From Lentisphaeria bacterium (GTDB taxonomy: Bacteria > Verrucomicrobiota > Lentisphaeria > Victivallales > UBA1829), in NCBI GenBank assembly GCA_017456805.1, contig JAFTIQ010000018.1:1-43317 (forward strand): a DNA stretch of 43,317 nt, given 5' to 3'. The notes under the pieces are model-generated. The model was given only the letters and a program-made list of their open reading frames with translations, ran no database searches and was not told the DNA's origin. The translations under genes were made by a program, and so were the position numbers. Positions 7,407 to 17,067 of the stretch are shown in pieces (the first letter of the stretch is position 1; each line of letters starts with the position of its first letter).

Positions 7407-9090
7407 GCGGCGGATTCAGCTTTTTCATGATAGCCTTCATATCCAGCTCCGGATCATCAGACTGAACCGCTTTCTGCCAGAATTCCCGTGCCTTTTGCGT
7501 TTCTCCAAGCGCATGGAGAATATCTCCGGCATGATCCAGAATCACACCGGCACTGACGGAAGAATCCAGCTTTTCAAGCGCACGGAAAATAAATTCCTTC
7601 GCCTTCGCATAATCTTTTTTCTGATACTGAACCCATGCCATGCTGTCAAGATAGGCATAATTATCCGGTTCTGCTTTCAATGCCGCCGCAATCAGCTTCT
7701 CCGCCCGGTCAAGATTGATCCCGCGTTCCGCCCAGATATAGCCGATAAAGTTCTGAAATGCCGGATTATTCTCCGATTTCAGGATCATTTCGTTGATAAA
7801 TTGAGTTGCAACTTCCTTTTCCCCAGCGTGGAGCGCCATATCTGCAACCATCATTTTAAGATAAGCATTGTCCGGATTCTGACGTTCCAATTTCATGAAA
7901 AGCCGCATCGCTTTTTTATAGTTCCGCTCCTGCTGGTAAATCATTGCTGAAGCAAGATCCCGCATGGCATCATCACTGATCCGCTCCACATAACGCCGCG
8001 CCAGCCCAAAATTCCCTTTGGACATATAGTATTCCGCCACTTTGCTGTAAAGAGCATCATTCATCCCGCCTGCTTGTTCCAGCCGGGAGATCTGCGGTTC
8101 GATCAACGCCGCCTGATCCGTATCGATCAAAAGTGAAAGCCGTAACGGAAGACGTGCGGCTGCACGGTTTCTTCTGAGAGGATGATAAAGCTTCATTTCT
8201 CTTTCCAATGCCCGAAGCATAAGACCTTTTTGGGATTTCATTGCAAAGTAAGAAACAAGATTATCGTATGCACGATCATCCTCAGGATTGCTCAGCAGCG
8301 GCTCTGTCAACAGCAGTTCCAGCAATTCCATCTGATCTTCCTTCAGAAGCATGATAATCGTATCCTGATCAATTTGCTGCAGAAATGTATTCGGAACAAG
8401 CAGGCGTCCTTTCAGAATATCAACATATTTCTGAAATTCCTGTCGATAAAAATCCGTCTTCTTTTCCTTTTTTGCCTGAGCATAATATTGGATCATGCGG
8501 AGGATCGTCTGATCATTCAGTTTTGGAGAAAGCGCAGAATATTTTTTCAGGATTTCATCCGCTTTCTGATATTGCTTTTCCTCAAGAGCAAACGCCAGAT
8601 AAAACCTCAGATTTGACTGAAAATCATCCGCCTCCTCCTCATTGATCCCCCGAGCCTTTCCACCCTCTGCCGGCGCATCCAGTCTGTACGAAAAAGAAGT
8701 ATCCAGCAGTTCCTGCGTGAGTTCCTTATTGCCTGTGTTCCAGAACATTTCAGCAAAAAGCATGCTGAGCATCAGTGATTCCGGATGCTTCCGGAGCAGT
8801 GAGACAATATCTTTTTCCGGTAATTTGCCATCTTCAAACATCCGAACGGCAAAAATTCCGAGAAAAACAGAATCCGGATGTTTATCCAACGCTTTGAGCA
8901 GGAACTCATGGGCATTCTTTTTTTTCCTGAGCGTGGAATAATAAAAGAGGGCGGAATCACTCAGATAAGCAGCATTTGCTTCCTGCTGAGCTGAAATTTC
9001 ATAAACCCCGACATCCGGATTTCCCGTCTTTCCGGAATGACAGCCTGTCAATATCACAAGCCCTGCTGTCAACAGCACATATTTCCACAT
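7297..9090 (-). CDS. TPR-repeat lipoprotein
   Basis: A 597-residue protein. ATG 9090 is chosen over a longer form because CAGGAG lies upstream and the protein then begins with a lipoprotein signal, MWKYVLLTAGLVILTGC, with lipidation Cys at 17. The rest is a solenoid of tetratricopeptide-like helical pairs, clearest from about 370 to 560 (NFIGYIWAERGINLDRAEKL, YLDSMAWVQYQKKDYAKA). The last ~35 residues are a low-complexity Pro/Ala/Glu tail. The protein is probably anchored on the periplasmic side of a membrane and scaffolds other proteins. Its 3' end overlaps the convergent EEP gene by 110 bp, and the overlap encodes mainly the disordered tail. Confidence 0.88.
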   Translation of the reverse strand: MWKYVLLTAGLVILTGCHSGKTGNPDVGVYEISAQQEANAAYLSDSALFYYSTLRKKKNAHEFLLKALDKHPDSVFLGIFAVRMFEDGKLPEKDIVSLLRKHPESLMLSMLFAEMFWNTGNKELTQELLDTSFSYRLDAPAEGGKARGINEEEADDFQSNLRFYLAFALEEKQYQKADEILKKYSALSPKLNDQTILRMIQYYAQAKKEKKTDFYRQEFQKYVDILKGRLLVPNTFLQQIDQDTIIMLLKEDQMELLELLLTEPLLSNPEDDRAYDNLVSYFAMKSQKGLMLRALEREMKLYHPLRRNRAAARLPLRLSLLIDTDQAALIEPQISRLEQAGGMNDALYSKVAEYYMSKGNFGLARRYVERISDDAMRDLASAMIYQQERNYKKAMRLFMKLERQNPDNAYLKMMVADMALHAGEKEVATQFINEMILKSENNPAFQNFIGYIWAERGINLDRAEKLIAAALKAEPDNYAYLDSMAWVQYQKKDYAKAKEFIFRALEKLDSSVSAGVILDHAGDILHALGETQKAREFWQKAVQSDDPELDMKAIMKKLNPPLREAPEVQNPAAAVDGPKTGSAAPETPAPSQNGNKE

Positions 9091-9199
9091 AACAACAACT
9101 CCTGATTTTTTACAGTTAGACAAATGAGATCCTTTGAAAAAAAAAGAGACGTTCCGCTGAAAATGCATCACGTCTCTTCTCAGTGCCGATCGGCCACAA

Positions 9200-9289
9200 T
9201 TACTTATTCTTGTGACGCAAGGCCTTCAGGATTTTTTTGCGCTTGTGCTGGGCAATTTTCCGGCGGCGCTTTTTTCTCAGGTTTCCCAT
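9200..9289 (-). CDS. AURKAIP1/COX24-domain small basic protein (bS22/mS38-like)
   Basis: A 29-residue ORF, MGNLRKKRRRKIAQHKRK followed by KILKALRHKNK, with 16 Lys or Arg residues. This strongly matches the short bacterial AURKAIP1/COX24 family, whose mitochondrial relative is mS38 and whose mycobacterial relative is ribosomal protein bS22; the family binds 16S-type rRNA. An in-frame ATG two codons upstream (9295) is possible, but AGAGA sits at better spacing for 9289. It lies about 110 bp upstream of the TPR lipoprotein start on the same strand. Family recognition is by sequence feel; the ribosomal role is knowledge of the family, not shown here. Confidence 0.8.
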   Translation of the reverse strand: MGNLRKKRRRKIAQHKRKKILKALRHKNK

Positions 9290-9666
9290 GATCATTCTCT
9301 CTATTGTTTGTTTTCAGTGATTTTAGAAACATTATGGAAATGTATCACATTTTTCTGTTTTTTCAAGTGTTATTTCTTTTTTTTTCTGAAATCATGCTCA
9401 AAAAATTATTTTTTGTTACAGATATCCCATAAAGATTCTCAGATTTTCCGGGATATCTGCATTTTTTTTCAAAACAACATCAGAACATAATGTTGAAAAG
9501 TCAGGAAAATATGCTATTGTAATAAATCGTTCGGGTTTTCCTGTTACCCGGGAAGAATCAGAGAGTTTTTTCTGTTTGACAGAATCCGATAAATGTAATT
9601 GAATCCGGTTTTGCCGGAAATTGGCAAAAGCTGTATATTGTTTCCAAGAAGATATGCGAGGACGGT
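9290..9666. other. Divergent intergenic region, AT-rich
   Basis: About 370 bp between the small basic protein and the GntR-type regulator. It contains long T runs and no recognisable gene. The right-hand end holds a putative promoter (9611-9639). TCCGG-TTTTG-CCGGA (9603-9617) is an inverted repeat overlapping the -35 box and could be an autoregulatory operator, but this is weak. Confidence 0.4.
9611..9639 (+). promoter_or_regulatory. Putative promoter of the GntR-type regulator gene
   Basis: TTGCCG (9611-9616) and TATATT (9634-9639) with a 17-bp spacer lie about 28 bp before the TTG start codon. Confidence 0.5.
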
Positions 9667-10725
9667 TTGAAGAAAAAATCAGTAGAAAATTCTGGGGCTC
9701 CCCCCATGTATCAGCGGATTCGTTCCGGCTTACTGGATTTGATCGAACGGGAAAAACTGCAACGCCATGCAAAACTTCCCTCCGAAAGTCAATTGCGGCG
9801 GCAATATAATGCCAGTGCCGGAACCGTTCGGAAGGCTCTTGCGGATTTGGAAGCGGAAAATGTGATTTACCGGCATCATGGGCAGGGCGCATTCGTCGCG
9901 TCCCGCGGACGCAAACATACGATCGCGATTGTATCATCCTTCGGGATTCAGAACGATGCCATGATGGATGACTGCATCAATTTTGTCATGGGGGCACTGG
10001 AAGAGGCCAATTTCCACGATTTGCCATACGTTCCCGTTGTTATGCGGCTGGATGAACTTCAAGCCAATGTTCATGACATTAAAATGATTTATCCGGAATT
10101 AGCAGGGATAATCTTTTTCCGCAGTTACGCCAGTATTCCGCCTCTGGCAGGCGCATTGAAGCAGCAGCAGCTTCCTATCTTCTATTACGGACCGAACATC
10201 TATTCCGGAATGGAACCGCTGTCCGCAGCATTATGTTCTGATGAGCGGGCGATGGTAGAAGCCATGGCGGATCATTACGTCTCGCGGGGATATCGCAGCG
10301 CAGTGCTTGTGAAAGAGGAACTGGAAATTGCTGCGATCCGTTGTCAGCTGATGTCCGGGGCATTGAAAAAACGCGGGATCGCCTGTTCGTATTTCCATTA
10401 TTCTGATTCGCTTGAACCGGAAAGTCTGCGCTCTCTAATCGGCAAGTATGATGTGTTGTTTTCTCCATTCAGCCGGACTGCAATTCTGCTGATTCAAATT
10501 CTGGAACGGGATCTCGGATTCCGGATCCCGCGGGATATCGCCGTTTCCGGGATTGACAATATTACCCCCTCGGCAGTGCTGCGTCCGAAGCTGACGGTCA
10601 TAGATCTCTGCAACCGCAAAAACGGCGCGCGGGCAATCCGTTTTTTCAGCGAACACGGATCCGTTCCGGATAAATGTTTCCGGATGGATGCTGATTTTGA
10701 ACTCATCGTACGGGAAAGCTGCTGA
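9667..10725 (+). CDS. GntR-type regulator with LacI-like sugar-binding domain
   Basis: A 352-residue protein (TTG start at 9667 after GCGAGGA; ATG 9706 is a possible shorter start). An N-terminal GntR winged helix (about 14-78: YQRIRSGLLDLI, KLPSESQLRRQYNASAGTVR, KALADLEAENVIYRHHGQGAFV) is followed by a periplasmic-binding-protein-like effector domain (about 85-345; IAIVSSFG, YVSRGYRSAVLV, DIAVSGIDNI). This AraR/GntR-LacI hybrid architecture usually senses a sugar and represses transport or catabolic genes. It converges on the end of the minus-strand locus 10762-18147, 36 bp away. It is therefore the best candidate to bind the twin palindromes at 18171-18232 (inference). Confidence 0.9.
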   Translation: MKKKSVENSGAPPMYQRIRSGLLDLIEREKLQRHAKLPSESQLRRQYNASAGTVRKALADLEAENVIYRHHGQGAFVASRGRKHTIAIVSSFGIQNDAMMDDCINFVMGALEEANFHDLPYVPVVMRLDELQANVHDIKMIYPELAGIIFFRSYASIPPLAGALKQQQLPIFYYGPNIYSGMEPLSAALCSDERAMVEAMADHYVSRGYRSAVLVKEELEIAAIRCQLMSGALKKRGIACSYFHYSDSLEPESLRSLIGKYDVLFSPFSRTAILLIQILERDLGFRIPRDIAVSGIDNITPSAVLRPKLTVIDLCNRKNGARAIRFFSEHGSVPDKCFRMDADFELIVRESC

Positions 10726-10761
10726 TTTCTGCCCTTGCAAATGAGAGCAGCCTGACCGGCA

Positions 10762-12792
10762 TTACAATGAATCCGTCTCCCGGAACAGATCAAACTCTGC
10801 GCCAGGCGGAACGATCAACGGCTTTTCTGTCATTCGGGAACTGCCCAGTTTTTCCGGACGGCGTCCTTTCACCGATGCGAAGTAATGATAAAGGATGTGG
10901 GAACCCCAGGCATGACAATCGGAACGGGCGGCAGAAAATTCTTCCGGAACGGTAAGCAGTCCATTGTCGATGAGATCACACCATTTGAGCATCCGTTTGT
11001 AAAAGCGTTCATTCAATCCATAATGATAACATGCTTCAAAATAAAGATGGCTGAAGAATACACCTGTCTCCACGGTACTCTGGTATTGCAGAGCGCGGCG
11101 CAGATCTTCGTTTGGCCGGATCAGCAGAGCAAGGATCTGCGGGTGTTCTGAAAAATAGTTTTTATCCAGATCGTTTGCCAGCATCATCCACGCTGAACTG
11201 TAATAATGTTCCATAACGCTTTCGTACAGGATGTCCGAAAGAATTCTATCCGACTTTGCCTCACGGGATGATCCGCACCATTCTTCCAGTTCAGCCAGCC
11301 GTTTGAGTCCCAGCGATGCCAGCAGATTCAGAATTGAATTTGTTTCCGCGCTGCTTCCGGTTGGAACCAGGGGAGCACCATTGGCGGGCCATCCGATCGA
11401 CCAGTCGATGAGAAGCCATTTCCCCGGCCGCCACAATCCATCCTTACCCAATGTTGAACGCACATATTCCACAGTTTTCCGTGCCGCCGGAAGCAGAGAT
11501 GCCGTGAAATCAGGATTGTTCCGCCACAGTGCATGATCGTAGAGCATCAGCAGATAATACATGCTGTATGATGGGATCCCGCCGTTAAGTTCAGGTGATC
11601 TGCAGGGATATCTGGGAGGGTAACTGCCATCTTCATTTTGTCCTGTTGCCAGAAGTTTGAGAGCTTTTTCCGGGAGACGGCATTCTGTATCAAAGGGATA
11701 AAGGCTTACTGCTTCCGGGTAGCTGTCGCCGGTATACATGATCTGATCGAAATAAGGACAGTCAAAAAAAGTTTCCCAGGAGCAGGCACACAAAGTTTTC
11801 CATGCGGAGTTCAGCGCCCGTTCCCAACGGGGTTGGATTCCGGATCCGAAAATCGGTTTTTTCAATGGGTAATGACAGCGATAAAAATGGAATTGTTTCA
11901 CCTGTGCCGAACCGTAACAATCAAATATCAGGAAGCGTCCGCACCGATAATGATAATCCCAATAGTGATGTTCTGCTCCATCCAATCGCACGATTTCCGG
12001 ATCACAGATGAAAATGTTTCCATCCCGTTTTCCCTTGTACCCTTTCAGCAATTCCAGGGAAAATGCAGGTTCAGCAAATGGAGCTTCCGCATAGCGGATT
12101 TCAATATCACCGCATCCGGCAAAATCAAACTCCGCCCGGTAGAGTTCATATTCCGGGAAACGCACCACAACACGGTTGCCCTCGTGAAAAATCTCATATT
12201 CCGTGATCTCCTCCTGCAGCATTGGCGGCAGGTCCGGAGAATGAAGTTCCCGGTGATCTTCCCGGCAGACCGCCGGTTTCCAAATCCCGCCGCATCCGCT
12301 GAAAAGATCAAAGTTGTAATCACTCATCATGCGAAACGCGGCAAATCCGCCCCAGTTCGGCTGCGGGCTGAACCACTCGCATGCTTCAAACTGATATTCC
12401 CAGCCCTCCGTCAATGGAATCGAAGAATTTTCAAAACCGAATCCGTGGGAAATGGTAACTTGTCCCCATGCAGTCAGCGGATATCCGAAAGCAAGGAGCC
12501 GGATGCAAAGAAAATGATCGCCCGGGGTCAGGGTGATTTCGACAGGCTGTTTGTACCAGAACTTTTCTGATCCCCGTTCCGGCCCTTCTGTGATCAGGGT
12601 TCCGTCAAGGAAAATCTGACAGCGTTCATCTGCCGTATATTCGAATGTGAGCTGCTGTTGATTTTTTACAGTAAGGAGCTTGCGGAATACAGCAATATGC
12701 GGCAAGCCATCGCTCGGGAATGTAATCCATTTTCGAGAAGGTTTCTCTGCTGTCTGTTGATTTTTTTCACCGTTTTTAACATCTGTCATCAT
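10762..12792 (-). CDS. GH78-like (alpha-L-rhamnosidase superfamily) glycosidase
   Basis: A 676-residue protein without an evident signal peptide. The N-terminal beta-sandwich (about 20-130) resembles rhamnosidase sugar-binding modules. A (alpha/alpha)6 barrel starts near residue 330 and contains FDCPYFDQIMYTGD (343-356), equivalent to the CPxxxE...GD signature of GH78 and relatives. The position usually holding the general-acid Glu appears to be Asp (D349), so the enzyme may be altered or belong to an uncharacterised branch. The start at 12792 is preferred because GGGAG lies 8 bp upstream; a start at 12819 would overlap the upstream gene's TGA by one base. Last gene of the M14/pseudopilin/heparinase/GH43-like locus. 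Confidence 0.75.
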   Translation of the reverse strand: MMTDVKNGEKNQQTAEKPSRKWITFPSDGLPHIAVFRKLLTVKNQQQLTFEYTADERCQIFLDGTLITEGPERGSEKFWYKQPVEITLTPGDHFLCIRLLAFGYPLTAWGQVTISHGFGFENSSIPLTEGWEYQFEACEWFSPQPNWGGFAAFRMMSDYNFDLFSGCGGIWKPAVCREDHRELHSPDLPPMLQEEITEYEIFHEGNRVVVRFPEYELYRAEFDFAGCGDIEIRYAEAPFAEPAFSLELLKGYKGKRDGNIFICDPEIVRLDGAEHHYWDYHYRCGRFLIFDCYGSAQVKQFHFYRCHYPLKKPIFGSGIQPRWERALNSAWKTLCACSWETFFDCPYFDQIMYTGDSYPEAVSLYPFDTECRLPEKALKLLATGQNEDGSYPPRYPCRSPELNGGIPSYSMYYLLMLYDHALWRNNPDFTASLLPAARKTVEYVRSTLGKDGLWRPGKWLLIDWSIGWPANGAPLVPTGSSAETNSILNLLASLGLKRLAELEEWCGSSREAKSDRILSDILYESVMEHYYSSAWMMLANDLDKNYFSEHPQILALLIRPNEDLRRALQYQSTVETGVFFSHLYFEACYHYGLNERFYKRMLKWCDLIDNGLLTVPEEFSAARSDCHAWGSHILYHYFASVKGRRPEKLGSSRMTEKPLIVPPGAEFDLFRETDSL

Positions 12793-12818
12793 CTTTCGTT
12801 CTCCCACGCATTGAAACA

Positions 12819-13721
12819 TCAGGTTTTCCGTTCAAAAAAACTTTCACAAAATTCCTGTTCAGAAGATTCAGCCCTTGCTTCCGCCAGGAATTCTGCCCCC
12901 TGCTGATTGCCCCAGGAATATGTGATGTAAAGACCATTTTTCCATTCACACATATCCATATCGGAATTATTGATATTGACAGCGGAGTGGATCCATTCCA
13001 GTTCTTCCGGAGAAAACTGACCGCTGATCTTCCGGTCATCTTCTGAAAAATTCAATACCGGGTTAAAAGGAGAATCGTTCCAGGTTCTGAGATCTTTTGA
13101 ACGGGCAACCGACTGCCGGAATCCTTTTTCATAAGAACCGTCCACATAAAAAAAGTAATACCATCCGTTGAAATACCGCAGCATGGGACCGCCGGTATAT
13201 TTTTCCCGTCCGAAGACGGCATCCGGCAGATATTCCCAGTTTTTCAGATCCTTTGAATGAGCAAAAAACATGGTGAAGGGTTCCCCCACCAGTTCTTCGG
13301 GAGCTCCGAGTTCAAAGGTCAGCATAAAACCGTCACTGTCACGGCAAACACTTGTATTATAGCCTTTCCAAAGCGGATTGGTCAAAATGACAACCGGCGT
13401 TGTCCAATGTTTCATGTCATCTGACTCCATCTGATAAAAGCGGGATTTTCCCCAGCCTTCCACGGCTGACACATAAATGCGGTTGTCCCAAACGAATGCG
13501 TTTCCCATGTGCAAGCCATGCCCGAACGGCTCTGATACATTTCCGTTTTCAATATCCACAAAGCGAAAATAAGAATCCGCCGTTTGATTGGAACGGAAAT
13601 GTTTCACCATCTTGTTATGCCGGATATATTCAAAACGATAAAGTCTGCCTCTGAAAACCACAGGATTGGATTCAACGATATTGATATCAACGGTTCCTTG
13701 TTTGTTTATGACCGGATTCAT
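12819..13721 (-). CDS. Five-bladed beta-propeller glycosidase-like protein (GH43/GH32/GH130-like)
   Basis: A 300-residue protein with no signal peptide and the repeating pattern of five-bladed propeller glycosidases: NPVVFRGRLYRFEY (blade 1, about 19-32), MESDDMKHWTTP, FFAHSKDLKNWEYLPDAVFG, TGGPMLRYFNGWYYFFYVDG and VARSKDLRTWNDSP. The S-x-D-x-x-x-W signature is the usual mark of these folds. I cannot assign catalytic acids with confidence, so the substrate (arabinan, xylan, fructan or mannoside) is open. RBS GGAAAGAGAAG precedes ATG. It is about 190 bp after the heparinase-like gene and one base overlaps the earliest possible start of the GH78-like gene, so the two are likely co-translated. 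Confidence 0.7.
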   Translation of the reverse strand: MNPVINKQGTVDINIVESNPVVFRGRLYRFEYIRHNKMVKHFRSNQTADSYFRFVDIENGNVSEPFGHGLHMGNAFVWDNRIYVSAVEGWGKSRFYQMESDDMKHWTTPVVILTNPLWKGYNTSVCRDSDGFMLTFELGAPEELVGEPFTMFFAHSKDLKNWEYLPDAVFGREKYTGGPMLRYFNGWYYFFYVDGSYEKGFRQSVARSKDLRTWNDSPFNPVLNFSEDDRKISGQFSPEELEWIHSAVNINNSDMDMCEWKNGLYITYSWGNQQGAEFLAEARAESSEQEFCESFFERKT

Positions 13722-13911
13722 ACTTCTCTTTCCTTTTATGAAGGTCTGTTGTTAAAAATGAACGGGGATTCCTGAATACATTACCCGGGCAAGTCAGCTG
13801 CAAAGCCTCAAACAGAGATCAAATCCTTATTCATAAACGGTTTTGAATTGAGATCATCCGCGCTCTTGCGGATTTGATCATCTGTTCTTTTTTATTACCA
13901 ATCCTTCCCCC

Positions 13912-16122
13912 TCAGGGCAATTCCTGTTCCAAAAGAACTTTTCCGGCTCTGACTATGCGAATTTTCCCTTTTTCCTCTGCACGATTGGAAAAGAAAATCG
14001 TGCATGACAATCCCTCACGGGTCGTAAACTCAACAGTTTGCCCCGCTGCACTTTCAGTCAGCCTGCATGGAATCATATTCTTGACAGAAGAATCTGCCGC
14101 CTGGAGAACCGTGATAAAATTTCCGTCCTGAGCAGGTGTTGCGTGAGAGATTTCCAACCGGTAAGAGCCCATATTTGTTTGGGTGACAGGGATCGTTCCG
14201 TTTTCTCCCACGCCCGGAGCGGGGAAATTTTTTCCATTGGTGAAAAATTCGAATCCCGGACCGCCGATGATTTTTCCGACCGGGCTGCTTGGCTTCAGTA
14301 CAGCGGTGAAAAGAGCCCCTCCGCCGTTTTCGCTGCGCCAGATCCCGGGCGCAATGGATACCGGTTTATTCGCTGTGTGCAGCAAAAAAACTTTTTCCTG
14401 TTCGGGACGGACGGAAGAAACGATATCCTGAATGACAAAATAATCCGGTTTGACATAGACAAAACGTCTGATTGCCCGGCGGCACTTTGCGGGAGAATAA
14501 CATGCTGTTGCATCAGCACCGGTTGCGGCATGGTATTCACTGCTGGAAAATCCAAGAGAACGCGCAGCTTTCCGGCGATACTGTCCGCCATCACTGAAAA
14601 GTTTTTCTTCAATTTTTGGAGCATTGCCGGGATACCAGTAGGGGGCGAGTGGCTCCTTTTCCATGCGGATCAGAATTGTGTTATGCGCTATGGTTTGCGG
14701 ATAGTAAACCAGATGATGTTTGGAGTTGCCGCGATCTCCTGTATCCAATGCCTGGAAACCCTTCCGGTAGATAATGAATGAGTTTTCGTCATAGTGTTGA
14801 TGTGCATCTTCCCGTGCACCGGCTTTGATGGATGCATAGGTATCTCCGGCAGTCGTTCCGGAGCGGACATTCATCAAGCCGAAAGAGGGAAAGTAACTGG
14901 CAATGCCGGTGGAATTCCGTACAGAGGAACTCCCGTTCTGTAAGACAGCCGGATCAAATCCGGATAAAATAAACATCGTATAAGGATATTGACGCTTTCC
15001 CTCGATCCGGCGCAGGTGCGGCGGCAGCTGATTCATCACAGTCAATGCCGCAGGAGTAATTCCATAAAAATGAATACTCTGAGCCAGATGGGTATAGATC
15101 AACTCCGCATTGATCTCATTCGTTCTATGCTGACTGTCGCCCCAACCGAAATCCCGGAATCCGTTTCGGACACTCGGATCCGGAATCAACATGGCATGGA
15201 TAAAATCCGGATAATGCTGCATGTGAGACCAGTAAATGGATCCGGAAATTCCCGCTGCGGAATGCAAAGTATGCAGAAAATTATAACTTGCCCAGGGATA
15301 TGCCCACAGTGCATAAGCTGTACAAATGGAGGTAAGAACACCTGTACCGCCGGAGATTTTTTCACGCAGATTCATCATATCGCAATTCAACCGGTAGCCT
15401 TTTTTCAAAAGCTGTTCCGCACACTGGTCATCGAATCCGTCACCATAAGCAGCCAATCCGGCAAACCAGGTCAGAGAAGGCTCCCCGTAGTTCCCGCTGT
15501 CAGCTCCCCCTACATTCCGGGGGTATTTGGCTGTCTGCATTTTTCTGACATGGTTCAGCATCGGAACAATAAAATTTTTCCGTTCTTCCGGAGTCATATA
15601 ATCATACAACCAGTCGTAGGCAACGATAGCAGAAAGACGGCTCCAGTGAAACCATTCCGGCAATATTTCGGAGCGCTCTGCTATGGCGCAGAATTCCGTA
15701 CAGATTTGAAGCCATGCAACAGCTCTGCGGAGATAATGTTCTTCTCCGGTTGCCAAATAAAGAATTGCACATTCCGCGGCATCAATCCCGCCGGTCCGCA
15801 GAATACCATAGGAGACAGCATTCTGGTCATTAATCCTGCGTTTGAATACCATCTTTCCATCAATGATTTCGCACCGGTCCCGCCGGATTTCCAGCTTCGG
15901 AGCTTCATTTGAAGCATCATGACGTTTTTTCAATTCGTCCAGCATTTCTTTGCAGACAGTTACTGCCCGATTGCGGAAAGCGGGAAGCTCTGAACGGGTA
16001 AGAAAAATCCGGGGATGCTCCTTCCGGATTCGGATCTTGAATTCATCAAATTCCGGAACATCAGCGGCAAACGCTGAAATGAGAATGTTCAGCAGTAAAA
16101 GAAAATATATCGTTCTTTTCAT
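13912..16122 (-). CDS. Secreted heparinase II/III-family protein
   Basis: A 736-residue protein with a clear signal peptide (MKRTIYFLLLLNILISAFA). An N-terminal alpha/alpha toroid (about 35-380; PRIFLTRSELPAFRNR, AYDWLYDYMTPEERKNFI) is followed by a beta-sandwich Hepar_II_III domain (about 400-730) with HQHYDENSFIIYRKGFQALD and HNTILI, the region that supplies catalytic residues in this fold. Family members are polysaccharide lyases that cleave uronic-acid glycans by beta-elimination, or uncharacterised relatives. It lies 49 bp downstream of a pseudopilin gene. Export plus the neighbouring GH43-like and GH78-like genes suggest degradation of an acidic branched glycan; the exact substrate is not visible. 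Confidence 0.85.
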   Translation of the reverse strand: MKRTIYFLLLLNILISAFAADVPEFDEFKIRIRKEHPRIFLTRSELPAFRNRAVTVCKEMLDELKKRHDASNEAPKLEIRRDRCEIIDGKMVFKRRINDQNAVSYGILRTGGIDAAECAILYLATGEEHYLRRAVAWLQICTEFCAIAERSEILPEWFHWSRLSAIVAYDWLYDYMTPEERKNFIVPMLNHVRKMQTAKYPRNVGGADSGNYGEPSLTWFAGLAAYGDGFDDQCAEQLLKKGYRLNCDMMNLREKISGGTGVLTSICTAYALWAYPWASYNFLHTLHSAAGISGSIYWSHMQHYPDFIHAMLIPDPSVRNGFRDFGWGDSQHRTNEINAELIYTHLAQSIHFYGITPAALTVMNQLPPHLRRIEGKRQYPYTMFILSGFDPAVLQNGSSSVRNSTGIASYFPSFGLMNVRSGTTAGDTYASIKAGAREDAHQHYDENSFIIYRKGFQALDTGDRGNSKHHLVYYPQTIAHNTILIRMEKEPLAPYWYPGNAPKIEEKLFSDGGQYRRKAARSLGFSSSEYHAATGADATACYSPAKCRRAIRRFVYVKPDYFVIQDIVSSVRPEQEKVFLLHTANKPVSIAPGIWRSENGGGALFTAVLKPSSPVGKIIGGPGFEFFTNGKNFPAPGVGENGTIPVTQTNMGSYRLEISHATPAQDGNFITVLQAADSSVKNMIPCRLTESAAGQTVEFTTREGLSCTIFFSNRAEEKGKIRIVRAGKVLLEQELP

Positions 16123-16171
16123 GGAATCAATCCTGTATCGTTCTTGGGGGTCAGATCATACAAAACCGGAA

Positions 16172-16927
16172 TTAAAAGAGTTTTATCCCACCGCGGCTGA
16201 TGTAAAGATGGGGCGCGGCAATATATCCCTGTCCATGAAGATTGGAGAAATTGTTCTGACCGTAACTTTCCACATGTCCATCAGCAAAAACGATATTGGC
16301 TTGTTTGTTATGTCTCAAATCAATACAGCAGTAATTATCGTCAAACTGATAAAAGAAATTTGCCTTGTTTGTGGAGATTTTACAGGCCTCTGTGAAAAGG
16401 ATTGCGCAGGAGGGCTGCCGCAGTTGTTTCGTCACGAGTCCGATACTGGGAGCATCCGGATTCGGTTTGAAATAGGCATTGGAGTTCCGGGTATCAACCG
16501 CCGATGATGGTTTGCTAAAGTCATAAGGGACTGCATACAGCGCGGAAAAATCACCTGCCTCCGTGGAGCCGACTTGCGGGATCGGTTCGGTTATAACAGG
16601 GCAGACCGCCGTGGCAAAATTACCAAGATATCGGGTGTTTTTTCCGCGTGCAGCAGCGGCTTTTCCGCTTTGCGGGACTGATCCTTCCACCATAGCCCAA
16701 AGCAGAGTCCAGGACGGGCTGTCGTTCCATTTCAGGATTGATATATTGTTATTGTCTGCATCGTACTGAAAAAATGCCAATCCGACCTGTTTGAGGTTGT
16801 TCATGCAGGAGATCATTTTGCCGCGTTCTCTTGATTGATTCAAAGCAGGCAGCAGCATCCCGGCAAGAATGGCAATAATCGCAATTACCACAAGCAGTTC
16901 TATCAATGTAAACTGTTTTTTAGGCAT
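16172..16927 (-). CDS. Type II secretion pseudopilin-like protein (H-X9-DG type)
   Basis: A 251-residue protein starting MPKKQ then [18 protein letters not shown], with Glu at +5 and Gln (not Gly) before Phe. A start at 16927 is chosen from RBS AAAGGAAC and the usual 5-residue leader; the longer frame from 17071 has no supporting features. The C-terminus carries [17 protein letters not shown], an exact H-X9-DG motif of prepilin-type processing-associated proteins. Two cysteines in [10 protein letters not shown] precede it. It lies between the M14 peptidase gene and the heparinase-like gene, likely one operon. It is inferred to be an inner-membrane-anchored pseudopilin working with the neighbouring secreted enzyme; there is no direct evidence of function. 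Confidence 0.85.
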   Translation of the reverse strand: MPKKQFTLIELLVVIAIIAILAGMLLPALNQSRERGKMISCMNNLKQVGLAFFQYDADNNNISILKWNDSPSWTLLWAMVEGSVPQSGKAAAARGKNTRYLGNFATAVCPVITEPIPQVGSTEAGDFSALYAVPYDFSKPSSAVDTRNSNAYFKPNPDAPSIGLVTKQLRQPSCAILFTEACKISTNKANFFYQFDDNYCCIDLRHNKQANIVFADGHVESYGQNNFSNLHGQGYIAAPHLYISRGGIKLF

Positions 16928-17067
16928 TTCAAATGTTCCTTTCCGCCAAAAACACCACCATTTCATTTCTGTCGATACAAGCCGTCCGTTCTGCGAGTTC
17001 CTCTCTACACTGTTCAACATAAGTCGTCTCCTTCTGTCGTGGTTACAGATACTTTTTATAAAAGGTT

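Noticed and set aside
10712..10755. Bidirectional terminator between the 9667 regulator and the GH78-like gene
   Set aside because: AGCTGCT and AGCAGCC can pair, but the loop is long, there is one mismatch and no T run.
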